Positions 22,574 to 33,759 of a stretch of 64,000 nt of DNA are shown here, in pieces. The translations under genes and the position numbers were made by a program. Each line of letters starts with the position of its first letter. Within the stretch, counting starts at the first letter, position 1. Under the pieces are notes generated by a model. That model saw nothing but the letters and a program-made list of their open reading frames with translations. It did not search any database and was not told the DNA's origin. This DNA is from Begonia masoniana (lineage: Eukaryota; Streptophyta; Magnoliopsida; Cucurbitales; Begoniaceae), in assembly GCA_022432975.1 (NCBI GenBank), contig CM039503.1:50881259-50945258 (forward strand). Direction: 5' to 3'.

Positions 22574-23369
22574 GCTAATATAGAGAAAAATATTAAAATA
22601 AATTAATAAAGTATAATGTGCATATTTTTGCGTAAAACGTAATATTAACAAAAAAACATAAGTTAATTAAAATAAAAAAACAACTAATATTTAGAAATTT
22701 ATTATAATATTCTTATGTCAATACAATAAAAAAATACAAAAATAAAAATTATATAATTGATAAAAACGAAATAAAATATAAAAATAAAAATAAAACAAAA
22801 TTAATTAAATCAAAAAATTAAACCGTTGAAAGTACTGATCAGGATAATTTTCAGGAAAAATTGCTCTTGACAATCTCCTGAGACAGAATTTCCTTCCAAA
22901 TAAGTTCCCAGGAAAGGTTGGAGGGTGACTAATAGTCCACTTAAATTTGAGTCTCCTAGACAGAACTTACTTACACAATACAATCACATCGCTTAATAAG
23001 TAGTACGAGAAACGATAAAAGATAGGATTCAATTAACTACAATATGATAGATAAAATAAAATAAAAAAACATACTTCATACCTAGTTCGTGAATGCGGAG
23101 AAATATCGTCGGAGAGAGTAAAAAGTTGTCACTTATATAAAGAAAAATATTAAAATATTAACAAATACAAAAAATTAACTTGTCAATATGATTTTAAATT
23201 TATTAAAGTAAATGATTATGGAAAATACAAAACTCGTGACAAAGTCACGAGTTTTGCCGGTTTAACAGTGGAGGCCAGCTAGTTCAGTTGAACTGGTCGG
23301 CCTCCACTTGATTTTTTTTGTCGTTTTGCAATTAAAATTAGAGACCACTCTGAGTGTATGGACCAAAAG
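22574..23369. other. Gene-free AT-rich stretch with two palindromes
   Basis: Mostly A/T-rich. An inverted repeat AAAACTCGTGAC-AAA-GTCACGAGTTTT lies at about 23227-23253. It is followed at once by a second, imperfect one from GTGGAGGCC to GGCCTCCAC (about 23266-23308). It may be the 5' end of the old Mutator-like element, but its terminal repeat was not identified. I see no coding sequence. Confidence 0.5.
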
Positions 23370-25846
23370 TGTAGCACCCGGCCTTTTGGCTGTAATTATT
23401 TCCCGAATCACTTTGCAGAATTAATTTAATATTAATACAATATGTGTTGTGTTGGGAACCAAACAAATGTGTAACTAAACAAAATACTAAGTTTGAAATG
23501 CATGGAAGGGCAAATTGGAGAGAAATTAAGGTTGGTGGGAGATAGCCAATGGATAGCTGACACTTGGCAGCTTGTTGAAGAAGCTAAGTCCTTCCTCCTA
23601 CGTGAAATCTGCATTTCACTTCTCTGCTTCTTCCCTTCCCTCTTTGCTTTCTCTCTTCCAGGCGACTGAAACAAAGTACCAAACCTTGTTTCTCCTGCAT
23701 TCTTCTGTTTCCTTCAGCAAAAGGTAAGCATCTATTCATGCTAACAAGTTTGGACAAGTTTAATGTGGGTTTTTACCGAAGTTTAGGGTTATGGTATTTA
23801 GAGAAAAACTCACTGTCTTTGGATGAAAACACGTTGGTGTGTTTTCTAAAGATTTGAAACGTGTTGCTGCTGATTCTTCTAACCTGTTAGTTAGCATTTG
23901 CAGCATTATTTATTTCTCTACGTGCTTGTTACAGATCTGTGCATTTCTTAGACTTTCCAGCCAACTGAATCGCGGATAACAAGTAAGTTCATAACCGTAG
24001 GTTGGCCCTTAAGACCATACATCACGGAGGTGCTAGGTGTTTCATTTCTGTCGGGTTGTTTTGGGTAGAAACGTTATAATTTATGTTCTGAGTTGTCTGT
24101 GTTCTGTGTTCTGCTTCACAGTATGTTCTGTTATTTCTGTCGCCTGCTATTGTAAGTTCATGCACTGAAAATGTTTGTGCATACACGTTTTCACCGAAAG
24201 TTCATGCAAAACCGATTTCTGTACACTGTTTGAAACTAAACAAGATAAAATCTGATTGAAATGTATCGGTTAAGTGTGGGACAGAGACTGGCCCCCAGAT
24301 CTGTTTCTGTACTGTACCGTATAACTGTTGTGCCTAATAGTGCATCCACTGTTCGCCAGTTCCCCTATAAGCCTCACTTATACCCCACTGTCACTGAAAC
24401 GTAATGTACTATACTGTCACTGAATTTCTGAAAAAATCGCATGCATAGCATATGCATCACTGCATTTTATATGTTCTTACTGAGCTTTAGGCTCATAGAT
24501 GAACTCTCTGATGTAGGTACTGAACCCGAAAATGAGGACTTTGTGCCTTAGTCTGATGACTAGGTGGCTGGTGGCTCGAGCTCTCGGGGGTGGCTGCTGC
24601 AGTCAGACATATTTCTGTCCCAAGGTTTAAGTTTTTTTTTTTTTAAAGTGATGTACAAGTCTGTGAAACTTTACTGAGATTCTGTTGTTTTGTTTTTAAA
24701 CTTCAGCTTTCGTTCTGTGTTTGTTTTTTAAAAACTTCTGTTTTGGGAAATTCTGTAATTATATGTTAAGTTCTGTACTGTCTCTGAGATTTTAAAACAA
24801 TGTATAGATTCGGTGTCAATGTTTAAAATCGCTGTATTTGACAGTTAAGTTTATATTCTAAAGTATTCTGGAATTGTTTGGGATATTTTCTGTTAATCTG
24901 TGCATGGATGATTTCTGGTTTTGGAACTATCCATGCAATTTGTTTCTTTAAATCTATCAATTGTAAATTATGTTTTACAATCTTGTTTAGAATCGGGTAT
25001 TGAAAGTCTACAATTTTCATGCCTTCTGTTGTGCTGTATTTGACAGTTGGATTATGTTCTGAAGTATTCTGAAATAGTTTGGAATCTTTCCTGTTAGTCT
25101 ATGCATGGATGGCTTCTAGTTTTAGAGTTGTCCATGCAGCTGGATTTTTCTTAAGTTACTGTCGTGTTTTCAGACATGTTCAAAATCATGTGTTTTTAAT
25201 CGTTTTTGAGGTTTAAAACTATGTCTTCCGATTGCACTGTTCACATCCACTAATTTCTTTGTTCACCTTGTTGTAGTTTACATCCACCGATCACTGTTCA
25301 CTTTTGTCTTATTATATCCACCGATTGCACTGTTCACATCCACTGATTTCTTTGTTCACCTTGTTGTAGTTTACATCCACCGATCACTGTTCACTTTTGT
25401 CTTATTATATCCACCGATTGCACTGTTCACATCCACCGATTTCTTTGTTCACCTTGTTATAGTTTACATTCACCGATCACTGTTCACTTTTGTCTTATTA
25501 TATCCACCGATTACACTGTTCACATCCACCGATTTCTTTGTTCACTTTGTTGTAATTTACATCCACCGATTGCACTGTTTCATTTCTCCTTGCTTCCAAT
25601 CTTCCTGCTCTTCCTGCTCTCCTTCTGCCATTCATTATGTAGTCTAGTTTTTAACTGTTTCTTTTTCTCTGTTTTGATTCCAAATCTTGAAAATGTTTTC
25701 CTTCTCTGTTAAGCTTTAAGGTTTTACTCTTAAAAGTTCAGTCTGTTTTTTGTCTGCTTATTAAAAAAAAATATATATATAGTCCCCGTTTTGAAATGTC
25801 CCAGAGTGATGGCTCCTCATCCCCGACCAGGTCAGGGGTCGTCACA
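23370..25846 (+). mobile_element. Solo LTR, family B
   Basis: 2477 bp, TGTAGCACCCGGCC to GGGGTCGTCACA, with exact TSD AAAAG (23365-23369 and 25847-25851). The sequence differs from family A, but the layout is the same: donor-like AAAG|GTAAGC (23721-23730), TTCCAG|...|GTAAGT with a 22-base middle (23961-23982), a CATACATCACGG block, then CTCATAGATGA...GATGTAG|GTAC (24492-24520). A 93-bp array lies near its 3' end. No gene is seen. Confidence 0.88.
25225..25585. repeat. 93-bp tandem array in the family B LTR
   Basis: Four units start with CCGATTGCACTGTTCACATC at about 25228, 25321, 25413 and 25506, with a partial fifth. Each has three CACCGAT/CACTGATTT words separated by TGTTCAC. The short words recall the CACCGGTCAC units of family A. 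Confidence 0.85.
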
Positions 25847-25931
25847 AAAAGGTTTAAATTGCTTATTTTCGAAACTTCGAGGTTAAATAGATGTATAGTA
25901 AATTTTAAGGTTTTTTTTAAAAAAAAAAATC

Positions 25932-26025
25932 TAAACAAACCCTAATTAAAAGTATAGTGAATATCTATTTGTAGATTAAAAACTACAAATAGATATTCAC
26001 TATACTTTTTAATTAGGTTTGCTTA
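25932..26025. repeat. 94-bp inverted repeat (fold-back)
   Basis: Two arms of about 43 bp, sharing CTAATTAAAAGTATAGTGAA and ATATCTATTTGTAG, surround an 8-base ATTAAAAA loop. The pairing is almost perfect. It may be a small fold-back MITE; no TSD was resolved. Confidence 0.75.
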
Positions 26026-27890
26026 GAAATAATTATAAATTGTTTTAACAACTCGTAGAATACTGGTTTATTAAGAGTATATTTAAGGGTGTTGATCATT
26101 TTCGTATTTATCAACAATTTTTTTAAAAATCATGATAGTTTAATAATACTTTTAATTGGAATTGTCAAATCATATGAGTGTATTTCAATGGAAATGTCAA
26201 TTTGGTCCACCTGGCAGTCTTTTCCCAAATTCATTTCTACAGCGGAAATCCAAAAATAGTTTTCAAAAGCTCATTTCACTAATAAAAATGTCTTCCAAAG
26301 TCTTCTTCCCTTCAATCTTTCTCACGATAAAGAAAATTAGAGGAAGCCTACTCCCGATATTCATTGAAACATCACACAACAACGAGTAGCGAAATGTCGA
26401 TTGAGTCAGCCGGCCAAACCAGGCTGGCCCGATGCCAAATGTACCAGTCGAGCCCAACTCAACCTGCTGGAATTTGAGAGGCCCACCGTTCGTTTGACGG
26501 GCTGCCTCTCCCCCTTAGAACCACACCCGTGTCAAGTCTGGTCCTAATATTTTTTTCGAATTTTAGCAACTCAACACCAAGCAACAAGAGGGAGAAATAA
26601 TCAATCACGTGCCATTAATTCATCAATTATATATTTAGATGTAATAAAACATTTAATGCTAGAATTAATATAGAATCAAGAGATGAGATAATTATACAAG
26701 TGGTTGTATGACATAGAACAATAATTAATTTAAAAAAGGCATCCTAGGGCCTAGGTCCCATGTATGATAATGATGATGAATCCACCACCAAACAAACACA
26801 TTATAATTTGTACTTTATTCACCACCGACCGTGACCATTTCAAAAGTAATTTCCGTTTTATTTGGTGGAAAGGTGGAAAAAGATTCAGTGATTCTGCAAT
26901 GCTATCGATTATTCACGTAGTGGAGATTAAATTATTGTTCTGTTAAACAATCGATCAATTTTTCTGTTAAATCCAAAACATTAATATTATTTTTTTCATT
27001 TCATTGCCTATTTTAACTCAATAGTTAAAATGATTTTAATAAATATATTGAACTCTTTTCTAACTAGAGATCAATGATACGAGAACTCCTAATTCTGCCA
27101 CAAAAGTTAAATCAAGAGTAGAGGATTGGACCAAATATATATGTTATTCCAATCGACCCTATAAAACTGATTGGGATTCACATCATTAAAACAATTGACT
27201 AAATAGAAAACATGATGTGTGTGTCAATACAGCGTGCAAACTGAAGTCAAATAACTAAAAAGTTGAGAACATATATTATTTGTATTAATTATTCTTTTCT
27301 CAGAACCTACAAAATGAATACTTCTAAAGAGTGGAATGGCCTACAGTCTAAAAAATGCAATAAATGAGAAAGGAACTCGAAAACCAGGTGGAAAATCAGG
27401 GGGTAATGCTCTAACAAGAGATTCATTAATGGATACAATTAACCTAACTAATTAAAATAAATAATTAACTACAACAATTAACTAAAGCTGATCTTAGAAA
27501 AACCCTATAGCTAAAGCTGATCTTAGGCCGTATAACAGTCATCGTCTTAAAAAGACCAATTGGTCGAACCCTAATTTTCTGTCAGTTTATATAAATTAAA
27601 ACAATGGAGTTTTGGAATGGAACTACTATCATCATATTCAAATAATAATTAAAAAAACATTGTACGATAAAGAAATCAATCTTCACTGATTTTCAGTGTT
27701 CATTCCTTAACCTAAAAAAAGGCAGCAGTGTTCATAGGCAATTGGTGAAAGCTAAACGACAAAGTACATAAAGTTAATCTATCCTTTTTCCAAGGGGCCA
27801 CTACAAACAGAATAATTGGTGTGTTGTTCGGGTCTTTTACCACTTCTTTCAGGTTTTGAGGTTGTTCAGGTTATTCCGAGAGGTGGAGGC
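26026..27890. other. Intergenic sequence upstream of WAK-A
   Basis: No gene is recognised. From about 26631 it is homologous to the region from about 44891 upstream of WAK-B, with an extra piece of about 350 bp (roughly 26690-27060) that block B lacks. The last 600 bases match closely and would contain the old promoter. Unlike block B, the copy here lacks about 45 bases just upstream of the start (compare 45661-45712). Confidence 0.5.
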
Positions 27891-28227
27891 ATGAAGAAAG
27901 ATGCACGGGAAATGATGCGGAAGAAACGCTGGATGTTCGTCGGTGGTAGGAGTTTATGGAGGCGTCTGTAAATGTAAAGATGGATACGAGGGGAATCCTT
28001 ACTTACCTCGCGGGTGCCAAGGTAAATTCTCTGCTCTATTTTTTTTTTTTGTTTTTTGGTTATTACTTATTTGATTATGAAAGTAAGAGTTTAATTTGAA
28101 ATACTTGCTAAACTAAAAATTATAACAATTAAAACTTCAAACTATCCAAAATATAATAAATCAAAATTTAGTTGGGGACCGATTACCACTTATTCTGAAT
28201 TTACGCCGAGAACAAGGGGATAATCAC

Positions 28228-29019
28228 TGTCACGCCCCAATTTGCACTAAGCTCAGGGCTCGGGTCAAGGCCCGGAAGAGGAGGGGCGAGGCTTCTCCAA
28301 AATGGGCTAAGTGTTGGAAAGACACTTGGCTATTTGGTGGACTTACTTGGAGGGAGCCCACTATGGAAGGCAGCTCGTTGATTTGGGCCAAGGCGCTGGG
28401 CGCCAAGGCCAAGCGCCAGAAGATGGGCGTTGGGCCTGTGAAAAGGCGCCAACGAACAGGCGCGAGCGAGGAGGCGCGCGAATGGGCGCGAACCAACAGG
28501 CGCAGCGAGCAGATGCGAGCGCGGAGAGGCACGAGCGAAGGGGCGCGCGCCTGGCAGACGCGGTCTAGAACGCGTTGGCGCGAAGGGGCGCGACGCCTAG
28601 CGCGAAGGGGCACGATGCTTGACGCGTAGCGGTGCGAGCCCGAAGCGCCAAGGGGTGCAGCGCGCGGGGCGCGATGCACATACATGAACCAAAGGCACTT
28701 TGTAATTAATTGATGTATGCTTTGATTCATGAATGGTGGCCGAGCCACTTGTGTATATATATGCCTCTAGACACCAAAACTAAGACAAGCAAGTGTGTTT
28801 GGTCTTGAGTTATTTGTGGTGATCATTGAGCGATTTGTTCCTTGTCTTTTATATTGGGAATATAATTGAGGGTTGGGAGAGTTCCCGTAAACATCTTGTC
28901 TCATTGCTTACTTGCTATTTTCGTGTGTTGAGCGAATTATTGGAAAGGTTGGCTAAGTCGAGGACTTAGCACCGTACGTTCCATCGAGCAAATTTGGGCG
29001 AGAATTTGGGGGTGTAACA
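28228..29019 (+). repeat. 5' LTR of the intronic chromovirus
   Basis: TGTCACGCCCC to GGTGTAACA. The middle (28380-28680) is very GC-rich, with GGCGCGAGCG-like slipped repeats, unlike everything else in the window. A TATA box (TATATATATGCC, from about 28754) follows. Open frames on both strands here reflect the GC content. Confidence 0.92.
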
Positions 29020-29021
29020 AA

Positions 29022-29033
29022 TGGTATCAGAGC
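29022..29033 (+). other. Primer-binding site, initiator-Met tRNA type
   Basis: TGGTATCAGAGC begins three bases after the 5' LTR end. Confidence 0.88.
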
Positions 29034-29052
29034 GTAGGCTCGTTCTACAACC

Positions 29053-31383
29053 ATGGAAGAAAGTATTCAAGATCAATTGACATTGATTCTCGAGAGGGTG
29101 ACTCGATTGGAGGCTTTCACGGGTGTATCCATGGCGACTCAAGATGACAAACCACTACTAATTGATCTTCGCGACTCAAGAAAGGAAATGGGAGATTTCC
29201 AAGCATCAACCGGGGCGGATATCCTAGCAATTGAGCAACATGTGGCGGAAACAATCGATCGGATCGATAAAGAGTTGGCTCGGCTTGGTAAAGATGCGGT
29301 TGGAGGATCATCAAGGAGGTTGCTATCTCCTTCATTTCCATGTAAGGTACCGGAACCCAAACCTTACAATGGTAATCGAGATGCCAAGGAATTGGAGAAT
29401 TTCTTATGGGATATCAAGCAATATTTTGTGGCTTCTAGCGTTGCGAAGGAAAGCCAAGTCATGGTGGCTGCTATGTACTTGGGGGGAGACGCTAAGCTTT
29501 GGTGGAGACAACACCAATCGAGAGGGCCGATCATCAACACTTTCGAGGTATTAGAAAGAGAATTGAGGGAGCGGTTTCTTCCACAAAATTCTGCTTGGGC
29601 ATCTAAGGAGGCCTTAAGAAAGTTAAGGCAAACGGGTTCCATTCGAGACTATGTACGTGATTTTAGTTCTTTACTACTCGACATCGATAACATGCCCGAG
29701 GATGACAAACTATTTAACTTCATGACGGGCTTGCAACCTTGGGCTCAAGCCGAGCTTAGGAGGCATGGGGTTCGTGATGTGTTCTCGGCCATCTCAATAG
29801 CCGAGGGTCTTGTTGATTACAAAGCCACTTCTTTTTCGGAGAAGAAGAAAGCTAAAGATGATAAGAAGGGCAATAAGCACAATGGCGGCAAAGACAAAGG
29901 CAAGGCATTTGGTGGAGGATTCAAATCCAAGGGGAGTGATCAACCCCAAAAGAAAAAGTCTTCCGGATGCTTTATTTGTGATGGCAACCATTATGCTAGA
30001 GATTGTCCAAACAAAGGATCGGTTTCATCGGTTCAAGTCAAGGAGGATGCTTTCGAGGAGGAGAGCAAGCCGAGGGTGAATCCAATCCAACTTATCAATG
30101 CTTTGTCAAGCAAGGAGGGAGTAGTTCCTAAATTGGGACTAATGTATGTGGAGGTCTCAATCCGTGGCAAGAAAATCCGTGCTATGCTAGACACGGGTGC
30201 CACAAACAATTTTCTTTCAAGCAAGAAGGCCGAGGAGCTTGGCTTGGAAATTAGCAAGAGTGCTAGCATGATAAAAGCCGTTAATTCGGGAGTTCAACCA
30301 ATCAAGGGCACAACCGAGCCTTTGATGAAAGTTGGAGAGTGGCAAGGGGCTTGTCCACTCATGGTGGTACCATTGGATGATTTTGAACTAATACTTGGGC
30401 TCGAGTTCTTTAGGCTAGCCAAGGCCACGGTTATGCCACACCTTGGAGCCATGTTAATTCAAGATGACTCATGTCCTTGTCTAGTGAAGAGTGAGACTCG
30501 AGGAGGAGGCCGCTCTATGTTATCTTCTCTACAAGTGAAGGCGGGTCTCAAGAGGGGGGAGACCACCTTTCTAGCAACACTAAGGGAGGTCAAAGAAGGC
30601 AACATGAAAGAGGTACCTAATTCGGTTCTTGATGTATTAGAAGAGTACATTGATGTGATGCCAACCGAGTTGCCTAGGAGGCTTCCACCTAGAAGGAATG
30701 TGGATCACAAAATTGAGCTTGTTCCGGGTGCGGTTCCACCGGCACAAGCACCTTATCGAATGGCACCGCCGGAGTTAGCGGAGCTAAGGAAGCAACTTGA
30801 TGACTTACTTGATTCGGGTTTCATCCAACCTTCGAAAGCACCATATGGAGCACCGGTTCTTTTTCAAAGGAAGAAGGATGGCACATTGAGAATGTGCGTG
30901 GACTATCGTGCTCTTAACAAAGTGACCGTGAAAAACAAGTATCCTATACCTAATGCAAGCGATCTTTTTGACCGATTGGCACAAGCTTCCTACTTTACTA
31001 AGCTTGATCTTCGATCGGGTTATTGGCAAGTTCGGGTTGCCAAGGGCGATGAGGCCAAGACCGCTATGGTGTCAAGGTACGGTTCATATGAATTTTTAGT
31101 TATGCCTTTCGGCTTAACCAATGCACCGGCAACATTTTGCAATTTGATGACGGAAGTGCTATATGATTACTTGGACAAATTTGTGGTAGTATACTTGGAT
31201 GATATTGTAGTGTATAGCAAGACACTAGATGAGCATGTGCGGCACTTGAAGGAAGTACTTGGAAGATTGAGGCAATATTCCTTGTATGTGAAGAAGGAGA
31301 AGTGTGAATTTGCATCGGAGGAGATCAACTTTCTTGGTCACTTTATCAAGAAAGGGACAATTCGCATGGATGGAATTTTCTAA
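29053..31383 (+). CDS. gag-protease-reverse transcriptase of the intronic chromovirus (C-terminally truncated)
   Basis: 776 codons without a stop. The gag core has GGDAKLWWRQH and ELRERFLPQN. It is followed by a lysine-rich linker and one zinc knuckle, CFICDGNHYARDC (CX2CX4HX4C). The protease has AMLDTGATNNFLS, then LILGLEFF. RT runs from PYRMAPPELAELRKQLDDLL through MCVDYRALNKVTVKNKYPIP, TKLDLRSGYWQV, MPFGLTNAPATF and the catalytic VYLDDIVVYS. The frame leaves RT at IKKGTIRMDG, where the deletion joint adds three residues and a stop. Codon use is balanced and the frame is long and clean, so the copy is recent. The protein would lack RNase H and integrase. Confidence 0.92.
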   Translation: MEESIQDQLTLILERVTRLEAFTGVSMATQDDKPLLIDLRDSRKEMGDFQASTGADILAIEQHVAETIDRIDKELARLGKDAVGGSSRRLLSPSFPCKVPEPKPYNGNRDAKELENFLWDIKQYFVASSVAKESQVMVAAMYLGGDAKLWWRQHQSRGPIINTFEVLERELRERFLPQNSAWASKEALRKLRQTGSIRDYVRDFSSLLLDIDNMPEDDKLFNFMTGLQPWAQAELRRHGVRDVFSAISIAEGLVDYKATSFSEKKKAKDDKKGNKHNGGKDKGKAFGGGFKSKGSDQPQKKKSSGCFICDGNHYARDCPNKGSVSSVQVKEDAFEEESKPRVNPIQLINALSSKEGVVPKLGLMYVEVSIRGKKIRAMLDTGATNNFLSSKKAEELGLEISKSASMIKAVNSGVQPIKGTTEPLMKVGEWQGACPLMVVPLDDFELILGLEFFRLAKATVMPHLGAMLIQDDSCPCLVKSETRGGGRSMLSSLQVKAGLKRGETTFLATLREVKEGNMKEVPNSVLDVLEEYIDVMPTELPRRLPPRRNVDHKIELVPGAVPPAQAPYRMAPPELAELRKQLDDLLDSGFIQPSKAPYGAPVLFQRKKDGTLRMCVDYRALNKVTVKNKYPIPNASDLFDRLAQASYFTKLDLRSGYWQVRVAKGDEAKTAMVSRYGSYEFLVMPFGLTNAPATFCNLMTEVLYDYLDKFVVVYLDDIVVYSKTLDEHVRHLKEVLGRLRQYSLYVKKEKCEFASEEINFLGHFIKKGTIRMDGIF

Positions 31384-31583
31384 AAAAATTGCCAAGATTC
31401 TTGACCATCGTACAATGAAGGGAATGAAGAGAGACTCGAGAAGAGAGTTCTTAGTGAAATGGGAACTTGAAGATGAGGCAACTTGGGAGCAAGACATAAA
31501 CTTGTGGCAATTTGAAGAGCAAATTGGCGAGTATCTTGCTTGGGTATCGACGAGGCCATCGACTTCTTCAAGTGGGGGTGGAT
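31372..31583 (+). pseudogene. Chromodomain C-terminus left after the pol deletion
   Basis: A second frame starts at the joint: FSKKIAKILDHRTMKGMK, then FLVKWELEDEATWEQDIN, a chromodomain core with the aromatic residues and the acidic EDEATWE loop. It ends in a Ser/Thr-rich tail that runs into the LTR. In intact relatives this is the tail of integrase and guides insertion to chromatin. It is out of frame with the gag-RT frame. AAGTGGGGGTGGA (about 31570-31582) is the polypurine tract. Confidence 0.8.
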
Positions 31584-32397
31584 TGTCACGCCCCAATTTG
31601 CACTAAGCTCAGGGCTCGGGTCAAGGCCCGGAAGAGGAGGGGCGAGGCTTCTCCAAAATGGGCTAAGTGTTGGAAAGACACTTGGCTATTTGGTGGACTT
31701 ACTTGGAGGGAGCCCACTATGGAAGGCAGCTCGTTGATTTGGGCCAAGGCGTTGGGCGCCAAGGCCAAGCGCCAGAAGATGGGCGCTGGGCCTGCGAAAA
31801 GGCGCTAGCGAATAGGCGCGAGCGAGGAGGCGCGCGAATGGGCACGAACCAACAGGCGCAGCGAGCAGATGCGAGCGCGGAGAGGCGCGAGCGAAGGGGC
31901 GCGACGGTTCGCGGTACGCGGCGCGCGCCTGGCAGACGCGGTCTAGAACGCGTTGGCGCGAAGGGGCGCGACGCCTAGCGCGAAGGGGCACGATGCTTGA
32001 CGCGTAGCGGTGCGAGCCCGAAGCGCCAAGGGGTGCAGCGCGCGGGGCGCGATGCACATACATGAACCGAAGGCACTTTGTAATTAATTGATGTATGCTT
32101 TGATTCATGAATGGTGGCCGAGCCACTTGTGTATATATATGCCTCTAGACACCAAAACTAAGACAAGCAAGTGTGTTTGGTCTTGAGTTATTTGTGGTGA
32201 TCATTGAGCGATTTGTTCCTTGTCTTTTATATTGGGAATATAATTGAGGGCTGGGAGAGTTCCCGTAAACATCTTGTCTCATTGCTTACTTGCTATTTTC
32301 ATGTGTTGAGCGAATTATTGGAAAGGTTGGCTAAGTCGAGGACTTAGCACCGTACATTCCATCGAACAAATTTGGGCGAGAATTTGGGGGTGTAACA
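31584..32397 (+). repeat. 3' LTR of the intronic chromovirus
   Basis: 814 bp, TGTCACGCC to TGTAACA. It holds a 22-bp GC-rich piece near 31898-31920 that the 5' LTR lacks. Its TATA box (32132-32140) points towards WAK-A exons 2 and 3, about 930 bp downstream. Confidence 0.92.
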
Positions 32398-33273
32398 ATC
32401 ACCCACCGTTCTGTCCGGTATTTACGTGACACTAGACATATTGGGTCGGAGGTTGATGTGGGGGTAGAGACAACTGTTCAACGTGCACCACACGTGATTC
32501 GAGAACAGAGTGTCTCTACCCCCGAACAGTCTCCGTTCACAGATCCCTTGAGATGGTCCTCAATAAATGCTTTAATTAATTTATCAATAAAAATAAAGCT
32601 GGAGAATATAATTGATGATAATAATATTTACTTTTTAATTATACACTCTAACATTACTGTGTAGTGTGGCGATCAATCATTTGTCTGACTAATATTTTAT
32701 TTTAATCATTTATAATTTATCTTAATTATGATATTAATTAATGAGTGATACGTAAGTGTCATATCAAAAAAAAATATTAACATCTAGAATTAGTATCTAA
32801 AATTAACATTACCCTAAGAAGATATATAAAGACCCAAATAACATTTTGCTAGTCATCTCGATAACATTGAATCCCGATATTTTGGTACGAGTAAAATTAA
32901 AATCCCAGCTGATTCCCTCCTCCATACTTATCAAGCAAGTTATACGATAGGAATATCTATGATATCGAGCATGATATTATGTATCGTATTTCCATTAATC
33001 TCGATATAATTTGCAAGAAGAATTGTTGATATTTTTCAAGAAGAGTTGAATTAATTTGTTATGTGTTTTCAGATATAAATTACTGCAGCCCAGAGAAGAA
33101 CCCTTGCTTCCAATCGATCTGCCAGTCAAATCTATCTGGCCCAACCTGCATTCCTTGTCCCGACCGCTACACCTTCTCCGACAACAACTGCTATCCTCCT
33201 GGCCAACAACACGCAGTAATCATCATAGGTATTTCCTTTATTTACACGCATTAATCTAGACATGTATATATGG

Positions 33274-33637
33274 TAGGGCTGGACACGGGCAGGTTCGATA
33301 CGGTTCTGCCCTAGAATCAAACCGAATTGTGACCCAATTTATCGCAAAGGAAGGAACCAATCAAATTATTAGTTATTCTTGGATTTTGGTTGATTTTTTC
33401 AAGTTTTGAGTCGGGTTGTTAGTTATTTTCGGATTCTTGGTTAACTACATTTAGGTCGGATTTTTGACTTACGATTTAGTTCAGTTCTTGAGGATTTTGA
33501 CCCCTACAACCGTGATTTGAACCGTGACTAAGGTTCCACTCCATCCAAAACCAAATGCTGTTTCTTTAAGGATGGGAACCAAATCGAACCGCTAGATCCG
33601 GTACGAACTGTAGTTCGATTCAGTTTGTGCCCACCCA
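33274..33637. mobile_element. Possible hAT-like insertion in WAK-A intron 2
   Basis: Begins TAGGGCTGGACACGGGCAGG and ends GTTTGTGCCCACCCAG, an imperfect inverted pair of a type seen in hAT elements, with a GGTTCGAT-rich interior. The same block is at 47755-48120, so it predates the duplication. No clean 8-bp TSD is visible. Confidence 0.4.
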
Positions 33638-33759
33638 GGTATACCCTATCAAACTTACATGACGTTTATGCATTGGAAGAGAATGGATAATAGATTATAA
33701 TTGAAGAAAATCATCTTTCACCATCAAGATTTCTTGACACCTTGTTTGGGTCTGTGCAG

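Larger units (their letters stand above)
28228..32397 (+). mobile_element. Chromovirus LTR retrotransposon in WAK-A intron 1, deletion derivative
   Basis: 4170 bp with exact TSD ATCAC (28223-28227 and 32398-32402). The paralogous intron at 46852-46856 keeps a single ATCAC, an intact empty site. LTRs of 792 and 814 bp are very similar apart from a 22-bp indel and scattered substitutions, so the insertion is young. One long frame covers gag, protease and RT. RNase H and integrase are deleted at about 31372, where sequence jumps to a chromodomain-containing C-terminus. It could move only with enzymes from a relative. Confidence 0.93.

Noticed and set aside
23432..23674. 80-codon minus-strand frame in the family B solo LTR
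   Set aside because: Antisense to the CT-rich leader region of the LTR, with no homology seen.
28230..28748. 172-codon Arg/Ala/Ser-rich minus-strand frame and plus-strand partners (also 31686-32126)
   Set aside because: Stop codons are rare in any frame of the GC-rich LTR. The frame is repeated in the other LTR and has no domain.
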